A DNA stretch of 64,000 nucleotides. Origin: Roseobacter denitrificans OCh 114. GTDB lineage: Bacteria > Pseudomonadota > Alphaproteobacteria > Rhodobacterales > Rhodobacteraceae. Positions within the stretch are counted from its first letter, which is position 1, and the number at the start of each line of letters is the position of its first letter. Where the stretch lies: assembly GCF_000014045.1 (NCBI RefSeq), contig NC_008386.1, positions 42,470 through 106,469 on the forward strand, written 5' to 3'. Under the pieces are notes generated by a model. It searched no databases. It saw only the letters and a list, made by a program, of their open reading frames with translations, and had not been told where the DNA came from. The position numbers and the translations under genes were made by a program. Below are positions 1 to 9,643 of the stretch, piece by piece.

Positions 1-1
1 C

Positions 2-568
2 GGTACGGTGGAGACCGTGTCGGCAGCGATCTTTGAAGGTGCGAACTACGTCGCGCTCGGCCACCTTCACCGTCCGCAAACCGCGGGTGGGAACGCGATC
101 CGATACAGCGGCTCTCCTTTGGCCTTCGGGTTCGATGAAGCGGGCACGACGAAATCGATGACAGTCTTTGACCTCGACGGTCAGGGGCAGGTGGTCAATC
201 TGAAAACGGTGGACTTCGAGCCTTTGAGACAAGTCCGTGAGGTCAGGGGGCTTCTGGAGGATCTCGTTTCTGAGGCGAAGGCCAATCCGAGCGATGACTA
301 CATCCGGGCGATTCTGCTGGACGACGGGGCCTTGATCGAGCCGGCCGCTCAGCTGCGGCCACACTACCCGAACATTCTGCAGACCTTGCGAGAGAAAAAG
401 CAGGACCTCGTAATGAGTAGTGCCGGCCGGGCGCAATCAAAGCTCGACGATCCCGTCGGCGTTATCGGTGAATTCCTGACCTATGTCCGCGGCGAAGGCG
501 CAACGGAACGTGAGGAGGGCGTCGTGAAGGGTGTTCTCGACCGCCCGGTGCTGGAGGACGCGAAATGA
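2..568 (+). CDS. sbcD: Exonuclease SbcCD subunit D, C-terminal part (5' end outside window)
   Basis: SbcD is the Mre11-type metallophosphoesterase subunit of the SbcCD nuclease, which cleaves DNA hairpins and double-strand ends with SbcC. The visible part has the last phosphoesterase motif (VALGHLHRPQ) followed by the RYSGSPLAF segment typical of SbcD, then the C-terminal capping region. About 189 residues are present; the family is usually near 400, so roughly half lies upstream of the window. The TGA stop overlaps the ATG of sbcC (ATGA at 565-568), the usual translational coupling. Family assignment is secure; the true start is not visible. Confidence 0.92.
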   Translation, partial: GTVETVSAAIFEGANYVALGHLHRPQTAGGNAIRYSGSPLAFGFDEAGTTKSMTVFDLDGQGQVVNLKTVDFEPLRQVREVRGLLEDLVSEAKANPSDDYIRAILLDDGALIEPAAQLRPHYPNILQTLREKKQDLVMSSAGRAQSKLDDPVGVIGEFLTYVRGEGATEREEGVVKGVLDRPVLEDAK

Positions 569-3500
569 GACCAATCCGACTGACGATGACAGCGTTCGGC
601 CCATATGCCGGGACCGAGGTCGTCGAATTCACGGCGGCGCTCGATGCCGGGATCTTTGGCATTTACGGCGAAACCGGCGCGGGCAAGACCACGATCTTCG
701 ATGGTATCTCTTTCGCTCTGTTTGGACAGTCCTCCGGGGCAGAGCGCAGCGCAGAGGACATGGTTTGCCATCACGCACACGCAACCGATATCACCAAGGT
801 CGAACTCGTCTTCGATCTCGGCGACGAACGATATGTCGTTCAACGCGTTCCCAAGCAGCAGCGCGCGGCGCTACGTGGATCAGGCACCACGACCGAACCG
901 CACCAGGCTTACCTTTTTCGGTCGACCGGCATGCCTTTGGCTGAAATTGCAGGCGATAATCTCGGTGACATCGTGGCCGAGAAACAGGTCAACAGGGTCG
1001 ATCCCGAGATAGAGGCGCTTCTGGGCTACAATGCTGCCCAGTTCCGTCAGATCGTGCTGCTGCCCCAGGGCGACTTCCGCAAAATCCTGACCGCACCAAG
1101 CGATGAGCGCTCCCCGATCCTGAAACGCCTGTTCGACGTCCAGCTGTACGAACGCTTTGCGGATCGCATCAAACGCGATGCAGCCGACATTTACCGCCAA
1201 ATCAATGATGAACGCGTCCGGCGCGACACGCATCTGGGTGATCTGAGCGAAGAACAACTGGCCGACGAGATTCGTTCGATGGGCGAAGAGGTCTCCGCAC
1301 TCGAGACTACCGTGAAAGCAGAGACCGAAACGCTGGTGCAATGTCAGAAGGCTTTGTCTGCTGGAGAGGGTCTGGCAGAAAAGTTCGAAGCGAGGGGAGC
1401 GGCTGAGACAGAGAAGGCAACGCTCGAGTCTGCAAGTGAGGCGGTTGAGGAAACCAAGTCCCGTCTTGCAAAGGCGCGTGCGGCCCAAACTGTTCTGGTC
1501 GCTGAGTCTGCGATGCGGGCTGCGGGCGAGGAGGCTGGTGCCGCTCAGACCCGTCACGCTACGGCTAAGGTAAGTTTGTCTTCTGCTCAATCGGCCCTGA
1601 GCGTGGCCCAAGAAGCGCTCAATCGGACGGAGCAGCAGAAGGATAATCGCGACGCTGCCCATGCAAGAGTGCTAGAACTGCAGCGCTTCGAACAAACGCT
1701 CGGCCAATCCCACACCCTGCTGGCTGACCTCGAGGCGGCGAGATCTAAAACGAAGGCAGCGGTTGCGGAGCAGGCGACGGCAGAACGCAACCGAACGAAC
1801 GCCGAGCAATCACTCACGACGCTCCGCAACCTCCAGAAAGAGCATCCCGCGCACGTGCGCGCCCTTCAAGAGGTAGGCAATGTTCTGGCGGCGGTGGAGC
1901 ATGAGGCTGAGGCCTTGGGTCGTTTTGAAACGGCCAAGTCCAGGCGCGATCTGCAGGCAGGTGAAGTCGACCGGTTGCAGACCGAGTATGAAAGGCGGAG
2001 CACCCACCTCGAAGTCTGCAAGAACGCTCTGGAGCGCGCAGAGCAGGACCTGACGGAGATACAGGCGCTCCACGTGGCGAGGAAACTTCTTCCCGGAGAG
2101 CCCTGTCCGGCTTGTGGCTCGCTGGACCACCCCAATCCAGCGACCGGCGATCCCGAGCGCCGCGGTCGCCATGACCAGTTCGAGCAGGCGTCGCGGGAGT
2201 TTCGCAGCGCCGAACGCGATGAGATCGAAGCGAAGACCGCACTGGCGGCGGCGAGAGCATCTCTGACCGAAAGGCAGACCGAACTCGACGCCCTCGACCG
2301 TCCCGAACGGGATCGAAAGAGCTTCGACCCGGTTTTGGCAGAAGCACGTGACCGGAGGATTGCACTGGAAGCGGACGCCCGATTTGTCGATCTCGAAAGC
2401 AAGATCGCCATGGCCGAAACGGCCGCCGGGGAGACAACCTCCCATCATGAGCGCGCGCGCCAGGATGTTTCTGAGGCCAGAGACGCGGAGACACGCGCGC
2501 AGACGTCCTACGACACCCTTCTGCGAGATGTGCCCGAGAATTGGCGGCAAGGCGGTGCCTTGGCCTCAGCACTGTCAGCCGCTGTATCTGCGCGGGGCGA
2601 ACTCGTTGCTGCCCACGAGACGGCCACAAACGGCGAAAAGGCGGCCGCTGTCGCCCTTAGTGCCGCAGAGCAAGGTGTGACGAGTGCGGTGGCAGAAGTC
2701 GACCGAACAGCCCAGGCATTTACAAAGGCCCAAGCGGAGTTCACCGAGAGGCTTGGAACGGCAGGGCTGGATGAGGCTGGGTTCAAAGTTGCAAAGGCTG
2801 ACGTCGCGCAGTCCGACGCGCTGGAGGAACAGATCAACTCATTCAACGAGCGCGTTGCTGCCAACAAGGCCCAACTCGCACGGCTGGCGAACGAAATCAG
2901 TAATCGAAGCCCTCCAGACGTCGAGGCGTTGACGGCTGCAAAAGAATCCGCGCAGACGAAGCTGGAAACCAGTCAGCAGACTCACATTCGCTTGCAGCGC
3001 GACCTGGAAGCAAAGTTCGAAACGCAACGAAAAGTCGCAGCGCTTTCCATCCGTATCGCTGCCCTCGAAGCGGAGTACGGTCCGGTTGGCGGCCTCGCAG
3101 ACCTGGTCAACGGCAATAATGAGCGGAAGGTTCGGCTCCCGGACTTTGCAATTGCCGCGATGTTCGATGAGGTTCTCGTCGCCGCCAATCAACGGCTCGG
3201 TCCCATGACGGGCGGACGTTACCAGCTCCTCCGCCCGGAAGATGCTGTTGGAGGGCGACAGAAACGTGGGTTGGATATCGCCGTCTTCGACGCCAACACC
3301 GAGAAGTCGCGACCTACAAAGACGCTGTCCGGCGGCGAGGGATTTCAGGCGTCGCTTGCCCTTGCCCTCGGTCTCTCCGATGTCGTTCAGCAGAACAGTG
3401 GTGGGATCAAGCTCGATGCGATTTTCATCGACGAGGGTTTCGGCACCCTGGACGAAGATACCCTGAATACGGCGCTTGAGACGCTTTACGAACTGACCAA

Positions 3501-3624
3501 CGACAAGCGGTCGGTGGGGCTGATCTCCCATACCGAACAGGTGAAATCCATGATCACCGACGGGTTTGACATCGAAGTCACGCCGTCCGGTTCCCACATC
3601 CACACGCGGAGATCCGCGGCATAA
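565..3624 (+). CDS. sbcC: Exonuclease SbcCD subunit C (SMC-like ATPase)
   Basis: A 1019-residue Rad50-like ATPase that with SbcD processes hairpins and DNA ends. Visible motifs: Walker A GETGAGKTT at residues 35-43, a long Ala/Glu/Arg-rich coiled coil, a zinc hook CPAC near residue 514 at the coil apex, the second coil arm, the ABC signature LSGGEGFQASLA near residue 920, and Walker B with catalytic acid FIDEGFGTLDED near residue 953. Length matches the family. The start is fixed by the four-base overlap with sbcD. The frame is intact, unlike several large genes further right. Confidence 0.95.
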   Translation: MRPIRLTMTAFGPYAGTEVVEFTAALDAGIFGIYGETGAGKTTIFDGISFALFGQSSGAERSAEDMVCHHAHATDITKVELVFDLGDERYVVQRVPKQQRAALRGSGTTTEPHQAYLFRSTGMPLAEIAGDNLGDIVAEKQVNRVDPEIEALLGYNAAQFRQIVLLPQGDFRKILTAPSDERSPILKRLFDVQLYERFADRIKRDAADIYRQINDERVRRDTHLGDLSEEQLADEIRSMGEEVSALETTVKAETETLVQCQKALSAGEGLAEKFEARGAAETEKATLESASEAVEETKSRLAKARAAQTVLVAESAMRAAGEEAGAAQTRHATAKVSLSSAQSALSVAQEALNRTEQQKDNRDAAHARVLELQRFEQTLGQSHTLLADLEAARSKTKAAVAEQATAERNRTNAEQSLTTLRNLQKEHPAHVRALQEVGNVLAAVEHEAEALGRFETAKSRRDLQAGEVDRLQTEYERRSTHLEVCKNALERAEQDLTEIQALHVARKLLPGEPCPACGSLDHPNPATGDPERRGRHDQFEQASREFRSAERDEIEAKTALAAARASLTERQTELDALDRPERDRKSFDPVLAEARDRRIALEADARFVDLESKIAMAETAAGETTSHHERARQDVSEARDAETRAQTSYDTLLRDVPENWRQGGALASALSAAVSARGELVAAHETATNGEKAAAVALSAAEQGVTSAVAEVDRTAQAFTKAQAEFTERLGTAGLDEAGFKVAKADVAQSDALEEQINSFNERVAANKAQLARLANEISNRSPPDVEALTAAKESAQTKLETSQQTHIRLQRDLEAKFETQRKVAALSIRIAALEAEYGPVGGLADLVNGNNERKVRLPDFAIAAMFDEVLVAANQRLGPMTGGRYQLLRPEDAVGGRQKRGLDIAVFDANTEKSRPTKTLSGGEGFQASLALALGLSDVVQQNSGGIKLDAIFIDEGFGTLDEDTLNTALETLYELTNDKRSVGLISHTEQVKSMITDGFDIEVTPSGSHIHTRRSAA

Positions 3625-3639
3625 CCAAAGGAGCTCTCA

Positions 3640-3930
3640 ATGCCGTATTCTACAAATCCCAAAGCCCAGCACGTTTGGAACAAAGCGCGACCCGTCAAAG
3701 GTAAAAATCCCAACCTTTATAGACGGGATGCGCAAGGCAACGTGATCTACAAGCCTGCCTACAACAGAGACAGTGCCATGGGTTGGCAAGTTGACCATGT
3801 CTGGCCGCGGTCAAAAGGCGGCTCAGATGCGCGGAAGAACCTTCAGGCGCTGCAGACGGGTGCCAACAAGCGCAAGTCTAACAAGACACCAAGGCTGACA
3901 AAGGTTTCGTCTCGCAGGCGCCAGTGGTGA
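3640..3930 (+). CDS. Small HNH-fold protein
   Basis: A 96-residue protein starting 15 bases after sbcC, behind a good Shine-Dalgarno (AAAGGAGC). Its centre has an HNH-like pattern, QVDHVWPRSKGGSD followed by NLQALQTGANKRKSN: the Asp-His pair, a Lys-Gly-Gly-x-Asp turn, the Asn-Leu-Gln and a final Asn-x-x-Lys. This is the compact layout of HNH endonucleases of the restriction and phage type. It is probably co-transcribed with sbcDC. Whether it is an active nuclease is not known; HNH folds without a usual N-terminal domain also occur as toxins or accessory nucleases. Confidence 0.7.
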   Translation: MPYSTNPKAQHVWNKARPVKGKNPNLYRRDAQGNVIYKPAYNRDSAMGWQVDHVWPRSKGGSDARKNLQALQTGANKRKSNKTPRLTKVSSRRRQW

Positions 3931-3974
3931 ATCCTGACGGGTTGAAACCGCACGTAAACTAGTACGGCGATTGG

Positions 3975-4217
3975 TCATGCGAAGGAGGCGTTTTTTCGGC
4001 TCAGTCCAGTTTCGGCTGCATGCAGTTCTATGCCGTCTAATCCGGCACGGGCGAGAAAGACTGCCTTCAATCGGCTATTAGCGCTGTGCCCTAGACCTAA
4101 GATCCGCGTTCCCATTTCCAACCATTCGCTGAGGCGGTGTGACAAAAGGTGATCTTCACGACCTAAGCGCGGGAGAGATTGGACGACACCAATCGCAGGC
4201 TGACCGATTGATTTCAA
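3975..4217 (-). CDS. Hypothetical small ORF after the RloC-like gene
   Basis: An 80-codon frame starting with TTG three bases after the stop of the ATPase gene, on the same strand. I recognise no domain and there is no clear ribosome site. Spacing suggests a possible downstream partner in the same transcript, but the weak start makes a chance ORF equally plausible. Confidence 0.2.
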   Translation of the reverse strand: MKSIGQPAIGVVQSLPRLGREDHLLSHRLSEWLEMGTRILGLGHSANSRLKAVFLARAGLDGIELHAAETGLSRKNASFA

Positions 4218-4220
4218 TCC

Positions 4221-6546
4221 TCATGCCTTGGCCGCTTTCTTAACCAGCTCCAATTGACCCACCGCATAGTGTTCCACAACAACCAACGTTTCCTTGCAGG
4301 CGAGCACCAGATCATCTGGCGGAGGCGTCTCGTCGTAGTATGTACCGTGGCATAGCGAGTTGATCAGGACGCTCTTGAGCGTCATGCCTTCCTCGCCAGC
4401 AAGATGCTTAACGAAATCCGTCAGGCTGTCGGACTTGTCTGGCCTGCAGAAGCGACCAATCGCCTCCAACACTGAACGGATCGAATTTGCGGTCCGGTGA
4501 TCAGGGTCCTTGCCGTTCGCCACCTCGTAGATGTCGATCAGCTGCTCCTGGAAGGGCGCGATATATTTGTTAAGGCGAGCAAGATTGTGGCTCTTGCCGT
4601 CGGTGTGCAATGCAAACGCAGCGTTATCATCGACCACACGGTTCGTAAGTGAGATATTGAAGAAATAGCTGCTATGGGTCAGAAGGAGCAATTCTGGTCT
4701 CCAGCATGTGGTGCCATCAATCTTACCTGGATTGATGGAAATCTCGCCCTGGTCCGAGATATTCAGGTTCTTCAAAGTCTGTGCAATTGCGAAAACAAAA
4801 TCATAAGACATCGACGTAACTGGATCATCAAATACAAGAAACAACTCTTTGTAGTCGCTGCCTGTCGCCACCTTCTTGTGTGCACATGCAATGAAATAGC
4901 AGAATGCAATTGCTGTCTTCTCGCCATCGCTCAACGTGCGATGCGGTCCGCGAGCCATTTCCCGTTCTCCGCGCTTCAAAACAAAGCTCGTCTTGTCAAA
5001 GATATATTTCTCAGCGAAGAATTCTCTTAGGAGCAATTCGAACGTCTCTGCAACTCGATCTCGTGCTTGTGCTGACGGGCTTGCCTTCTCAAGCTGAATC
5101 ACATCACCATGTTTCGATACCGCATCGGCCTGAAGCCCGCGCACAGTCTCGATATCCGGCCCAGTTGCCGATGGTAAATTCGCGCTCAAACACAGTGCAG
5201 GCCTTCCGCTGTAGTGTTCTGCGCTCTTCGTCAGCCTTCTCCACAGCCGAAGTCAGCGCTTGCGCCTTGTCATTGTTTTCGTTGATGACGGCGTTGATTG
5301 CAGTGACGCATGCAGGCAGGTTCTCGGCAGGAAGTGCGGATGCTGTTCCAAGTGCAGCAGCCTTCTGTTCGATGACCGACTTTAGAGCCGATATCGCTTC
5401 CCGCACATTCTTCAGCTCATTCGCTGCGTCACCGACTTCTGTATCTTTCTTCGAAGGCACATGGCGTTTGAGATTGTCGTAGCGGGATTTCTGCCTTGCA
5501 AGCTGGGTTTCTGTTTGATCCAGCTGCGTTTCCATCTGTTTGAGCTTCCGGAAGAAATCCCTCAACTCCGCTTTGTGTTTCTCTTCCTCGTCTTCAAAAT
5601 ACTCTATATAGGCGTCAATGATTGCCTTGGGGTTGGGTTCAGCAATCCCTTGTTCGCAGAAAGGGCACTCCGTCCGGTGCTCATCACGAACGATCTTTGC
5701 GCCTTCTTCGTAGAAGCCGTGATGGGCGTCGATCTTCTTCTTGATTGCATCGGAGACACTTGACGGAGACGTCAAGCATTCAAGCGACGCGGCAAGGGCG
5801 TCCAGATCGATATCGTTGGTTCCGACAGCCTCTACCTGCCCAGGATAGACAGGTTCTGCGGGTATCGCCTTGAGGCTATCAAGGTCCTTGATGATTTCGG
5901 CAAGTGACTGCTCCGGATCTTCGGGCTTCTCCTGAATGGTCTCAAGGAGCTTCTCCAAAGAAAGAGCCTTGTACTCTCTCAGTTGCTTATTGATCCCCGC
6001 CTTTTCGTGCAATTCCGCTTCTTTCGCGGTAGTAAATTTCCCTTCAAGAGCATTGTAAGCCTCGAAGGCCTTTTGCCTTGCCTCCTCCAACGCCTTGTTC
6101 GCATCAACAAGCTTGATGTTCTCGCTATCGACAGCGATCTGGTTCTCTATTTCGCCATCCAGTTCGTATTTGCGCTCCCGCAACTCTTCCTGCACGAAGT
6201 CTTCCGAGAACACGTGGAAGATTGTGTCATTGACTGTCGCTGTGACCTTGTCTCCCGCCTTTTGCAGGTCAAGCGTGCCCATCGCCGTTGTCCCGCGAGA
6301 AATGGCGAATGAACCAGAGTGGTCGGCGGACTCATCCGACACAAGGTTGAAAGCTGCCCCTGAAACGTCTTCCTGCTGCCCATGCAGGTCGAGATATCTG
6401 AACGCCCGCGACAGGAATGATTTACCAATACCATTTCGCGCGAAAACCAAATTTTGATTATTCTTCGTTAACTCCCCATCGAGCGTTAAAACGGGTCCAA
6501 GATGTCGGGCGGACACAGAGAATTTCGGCTTTGGTGCTGTATTCAT
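4221..6546 (-). pseudogene. RloC/PrrC-like AAA_13 ATPase, split by a frameshift
   Basis: Two overlapping frames together make one ABC-type ATPase of about 770 residues. The N-terminal piece (6546-5104, 480 residues) has Walker A ARNGIGKS at residues 36-43, a coiled coil and a CPFC hook near nucleotide 5660. The C-terminal piece (TTG at 5189 to 4221) has the signature LSDGEKTAIAF and Walker B LFLVFDDPVTSMS. The tail contains an Arg-x3-Glu (IRSVLEAI) and, 39 residues later, a His (NSLCHGTYYD), a pattern like the Arg-Glu-His triad of PrrC/RloC anticodon nucleases; the same region is general to AAA_13 proteins, so nuclease activity is inference. Removing one G from GGG near 5160 would join the frames as FTIGNWPDIETVRGL. 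Confidence 0.75.
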
Positions 6547-6814
6547 TATCGTCTTTCAAATCCAACGATCCGTGAAAACTTTGGACCTTTGCGTCTATCG
6601 TCTGTGATTTCTAACACAAGCGATGAGGGGCTAGCATTCTCGCGCCATTGAGGCCCGCCATGCTGTCGTGCGTCAAGATCATCTCATATTAACTTGAAGC
6701 CTTGTGCCGTGGCACAGATAAAATCAGCAGATGGCCAATTAGGTGAAGCGAAGGTCTGTTTCGCAACTTGCCCGCAAGTGTGTTCGCACGGTCCCGAACA
6801 TCTGCCTGCCGTGC

Positions 6815-7723
6815 TCAGTGCCTGAGGACATCCAGAATATCGGCCCGCTCCAGGGCGCGTCGCAGCGCATGGTTCGAAACCCTCACATAGATCTCTGTTG
6901 TTCTTAGGCTGGCATGCCCAAGCAGCGCCTGCACCATGCGGATGTCGGTGCCTTCCTCGATCAACAGCGTTGCAGCGGAATGGCGGAATCGGTGTGGCGT
7001 CAGATGCGGCGTGATCCCCAAGCGGTGTGACAGCACGCGCAACCGTTTCCGAAACGTCTGCGACCGCAGCCGACGGCCAACGGCGTTCAAGAACAGCGGC
7101 GACTTCAGGGAGTCGTGCCTGACGCGATCTGCGCAATATCGTCGAAACATCTCTTGCAGCTCCGCGTTCGGCACAAAGACCATCCGCTCCTTGTTGCCTT
7201 TGCCACGCACGATCATTTGTGACGCATCGGCAGTAACGTCGCAGATCTTCAGGGTGGTGAGTTCGCTGATCCGGAGACCGGTCACAATCAGCAGTTTGAT
7301 CATCAGGATGGTGACCTCCTGATCTGCGGGTTGCGCGCCGGTTGGCCCGGTTTCCGACTGCAATACTGCTTTCAGCGTTTCTCGGTCGACTGGGCGCGGA
7401 AGGCGCCGGGGGATCCGGACCGAGATACGAACGTCCGCAAACGGGGAGGGCAGGGCGCTGTTCCGGTCGGCGCGCCAGGCAAAGTACGATTTGAGGGTGA
7501 CCAGCCGCCGCTCGATGGAGGCAGGCTTGGCGTGCAGCTCATCGCGCAGATGGCTGTGGTAGGCGAGGATGTCGTCTTTCGACAGTGGATCGGCGAGGTG
7601 ATACTCCTTGGTGAAGCGTGCGAAGGTGCGCAGATCCTGGGCATAGGCCCGCAGCGTGTGATTGCCGACACCGCGTTCATCGCGGCAGGCAGTGACGAAG
7701 GCGGTGTGATCGAGATGAGGCAT
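6815..7723 (-). CDS. Tyrosine recombinase / integrase (XerC/D type)
   Basis: A 302-residue phage-integrase family recombinase. The N-terminal SAM-like core-binding domain spans about residues 1-95 (HTLRAYAQDLRTFARF). The catalytic domain shows all usual residues: Arg in TGLRISELT, Lys in GKGNKERMVF, His-x-x-Arg in HRFRHSAATLL, His in LLGHASLRTTEIY and the nucleophilic Tyr in the last. Length suits a compact recombinase without an arm-binding domain. It stands alone, divergent from nothing obvious; no tRNA or attachment site was found beside it. It may serve element integration, cassette exchange or dimer resolution. Confidence 0.9.
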   Translation of the reverse strand: MPHLDHTAFVTACRDERGVGNHTLRAYAQDLRTFARFTKEYHLADPLSKDDILAYHSHLRDELHAKPASIERRLVTLKSYFAWRADRNSALPSPFADVRISVRIPRRLPRPVDRETLKAVLQSETGPTGAQPADQEVTILMIKLLIVTGLRISELTTLKICDVTADASQMIVRGKGNKERMVFVPNAELQEMFRRYCADRVRHDSLKSPLFLNAVGRRLRSQTFRKRLRVLSHRLGITPHLTPHRFRHSAATLLIEEGTDIRMVQALLGHASLRTTEIYVRVSNHALRRALERADILDVLRH

Positions 7724-7843
7724 GGTGGACTCCTGTTGAGGTGTCCTGCCAGTGCATCACAGCATTTGAGATCGCTGAAATCGAGGCTCTCGCGAGGTAA
7801 CGATAATGGCCCCCATTATCGATCCAGAGCTCGCTGCGATCCT

Positions 7844-8461
7844 TTAACCAAGCGAGGTCATCATATCCAACAGCTTGTGGCGTATTTGTGAGCCTTTCAG
7901 ATAGGCATCAGTGGTACCGATCCATTGCTCTGGGTCTACGCTTCCGAACAGACCAGTGTTGACCTTATCGGAGTTGCCATAGATTGGGTTATGCACTGCA
8001 TGCAACTGGTCCCAGTTGCGATAGGTCTGATCCGTTGTGGCAAGCTTTTCCAATGCCTTGAACCAGAACTCCACTTGGTCGAACAACACTGTTGATTTCT
8101 CCACCGGTGAAAGCTCATTGCCATCGCGGTCGGTGGAAAAGCCGCCCAAGGACAGCCAGATGATCACTTCGATCGTATAGATGCGCAACCCATCCCACCC
8201 TTTTGCACGGTCATCTGGAAGTCGGGAAAAGGTCACAGGATATTCCGCGAACTTTCCAAAAACGGAAGTCGGAAAATCGTTGATGGTTTCTATCTGACCA
8301 ATACATTTGCTGATCAAGAAATGGAACATATAGACGGCCAGCATCCCACCGTAATAGTCGATGGGGTCAGGGCGCTGGATGATGAAACTGTTTTGCAGCC
8401 CGCCAATCGGTTGCCGAAGAGTGTCATCCACATCTTGGCGGGACTCGGTCAATCGTTTCAT
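7844..8461 (-). CDS. Hypothetical protein, 205 aa
   Basis: A soluble-looking protein with no recognised domain. It is rich in aromatics (DYYGGMLAVYMFHFL, VEFWFKALEKL) and the sequence is protein-like with high GC at third positions. Its ATG overlaps the stop of the preceding frame (ATGA at 8458-8461), suggesting coupling to the 133-codon frame upstream. Nothing indicates a function. Confidence 0.55.
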   Translation of the reverse strand: MKRLTESRQDVDDTLRQPIGGLQNSFIIQRPDPIDYYGGMLAVYMFHFLISKCIGQIETINDFPTSVFGKFAEYPVTFSRLPDDRAKGWDGLRIYTIEVIIWLSLGGFSTDRDGNELSPVEKSTVLFDQVEFWFKALEKLATTDQTYRNWDQLHAVHNPIYGNSDKVNTGLFGSVDPEQWIGTTDAYLKGSQIRHKLLDMMTSLG

Positions 8462-8859
8462 CCGAAGATGCTGGTTTGGCAGAACATCTGTGATCTCAAA
8501 GACATCTGCTGATCCTTGTCGAGCGCGAGCAGGAGAGGGAGGGGTTGGAGCAGGCGGTGTCGTCTGAGCGAAGTCAGGAAAGCGTCAAAGAACGCCTCAG
8601 TGCCGTGCTGGATCGGGTAAAACCCGTGACTGTTGAGAGGGATCGAGAGGGGCGCGAACTGGGCAAAGCTCTCGAGAAAAAGCGGGAGCTTGGGCGCAAA
8701 ATCGACAGAGAAAGAGGGCTCAATCGGTAGGGCCATAATAATGGGTCTGTCTCGTGGAGAAATACCCGGCTTCGCGCGATTTAAGCATACCAACTGGACA
8801 TACTTGCTTTTTAACCTGTAAGTTATTGATTTTGCTGATCTCAAATTTGCCCCAAACAA
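8458..8859 (-). CDS. Hypothetical protein, possible partner of the 205-aa gene
   Basis: A 133-codon frame, perhaps starting internally at MALPIEPSFS, whose stop overlaps the next gene's start by four bases. The overlap supports it, but the plus strand here (8512-8730) also carries an open, highly charged helix-like frame ending KIDRERGLNR, so strand choice is uncertain. No family is recognised. Confidence 0.3.
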   Translation of the reverse strand: MFGANLRSAKSITYRLKSKYVQLVCLNRAKPGISPRDRPIIMALPIEPSFSVDFAPKLPLFLESFAQFAPLSIPLNSHGFYPIQHGTEAFFDAFLTSLRRHRLLQPLPLLLALDKDQQMSLRSQMFCQTSIFG

Positions 8860-9202
8860 ACACTTTTTAAAATGGACACGTCATGAAGGCGGTGCCTGAC
8901 TTAGTTCACCAAAAGGCGGAAAGGCCGATAAGTATATCGGTAGCTTCTCCACTCCATATGACAGCAGACAACTGTTTGAGCGCTGAAATTATACGCAAAA
9001 CTTGGGCTTTTATATCTTGGAAACTGAGTTGTTGCGCCCCGCGTTAACCATGATTCCACTTTTTAACCCTTTATTAACCAATTTACTTGCCACACGCGAT
9101 GGTGGCGTATTTACCTCGGTTGTCGGGCCGGTTGCGTAGGTGCAGTTGAGGCAAAAAAAGATGAAGTGTTAGTGGGCTGTGGAATGCAGCGAGTTTGGAT
9201 TT
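8860..9202. other. AT-rich intergenic region, no gene seen
   Basis: About 340 bases between divergent transcription units with noticeably lower GC than the flanks. It must hold the promoter of the 9203 gene set, and perhaps that of the 8859 gene, but I could not fix a convincing -35/-10 pair. Confidence 0.5.
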
Positions 9203-9643
9203 ATGAAGCTGTTATATGCCATAATTTTTTTAACGGTTCTGATCGCGGTACTGTTCTTCGCCGACAAGTATGGTACTCGAATGGCGACGTCATATCTAAC
9301 CGCTGACAATTCTCCAATATATGATCGCGCCGATCCGCGCGATATTGATTGGGAGGCCCCAGATCCCCAAGCCTGCGAGTTTGCTCGCCTCTGGGGAATT
9401 TTCCCATACCAGACTTGTTACTATAGAGTTCCCAGTCCCGTCGATCCTAATGAAGATGTTTTTGGTTTTCTGCTCACAGCGCCGCCCAGGTTTTTCTCGC
9501 CGCCATTCGACTTGGTTAGTGGGCGAACTCCTGAAAGCTATCGTTTCATTTTGCCTGTTCAAACGGAAGTACGCTTCGTTTTCTTCCCGGACGGCACGTT
9601 CATAGAGCGCCGGAAGCGGGACGACAGGACCAATGATGTCTAA
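9203..9643 (+). CDS. Small membrane-anchored hypothetical protein
   Basis: Starting at ATG 9203 gives 146 residues that begin MKLLYAIIFLTVLIAVLFF, a clear N-terminal transmembrane anchor or uncleaved signal, then a soluble Pro- and Phe-rich part. A GTG 24 bases upstream would put residues before the hydrophobic segment and is less likely. No family recognised. It overlaps the next gene, which has the same one-anchor layout, and both lie just before the RTX gene, so a role in the same surface system is possible but only by position. Confidence 0.6.
   Translation: MKLLYAIIFLTVLIAVLFFADKYGTRMATSYLTADNSPIYDRADPRDIDWEAPDPQACEFARLWGIFPYQTCYYRVPSPVDPNEDVFGFLLTAPPRFFSPPFDLVSGRTPESYRFILPVQTEVRFVFFPDGTFIERRKRDDRTNDV

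Noticed and set aside
8512..8730. A charged, coiled-coil-like plus-strand frame (ending KIDRERGLNR)
   Set aside because: No convincing start or ribosome site, and the opposite strand has an ATGA-coupled gene pair; it could be a relic of a longer helical protein, but I cannot support it.
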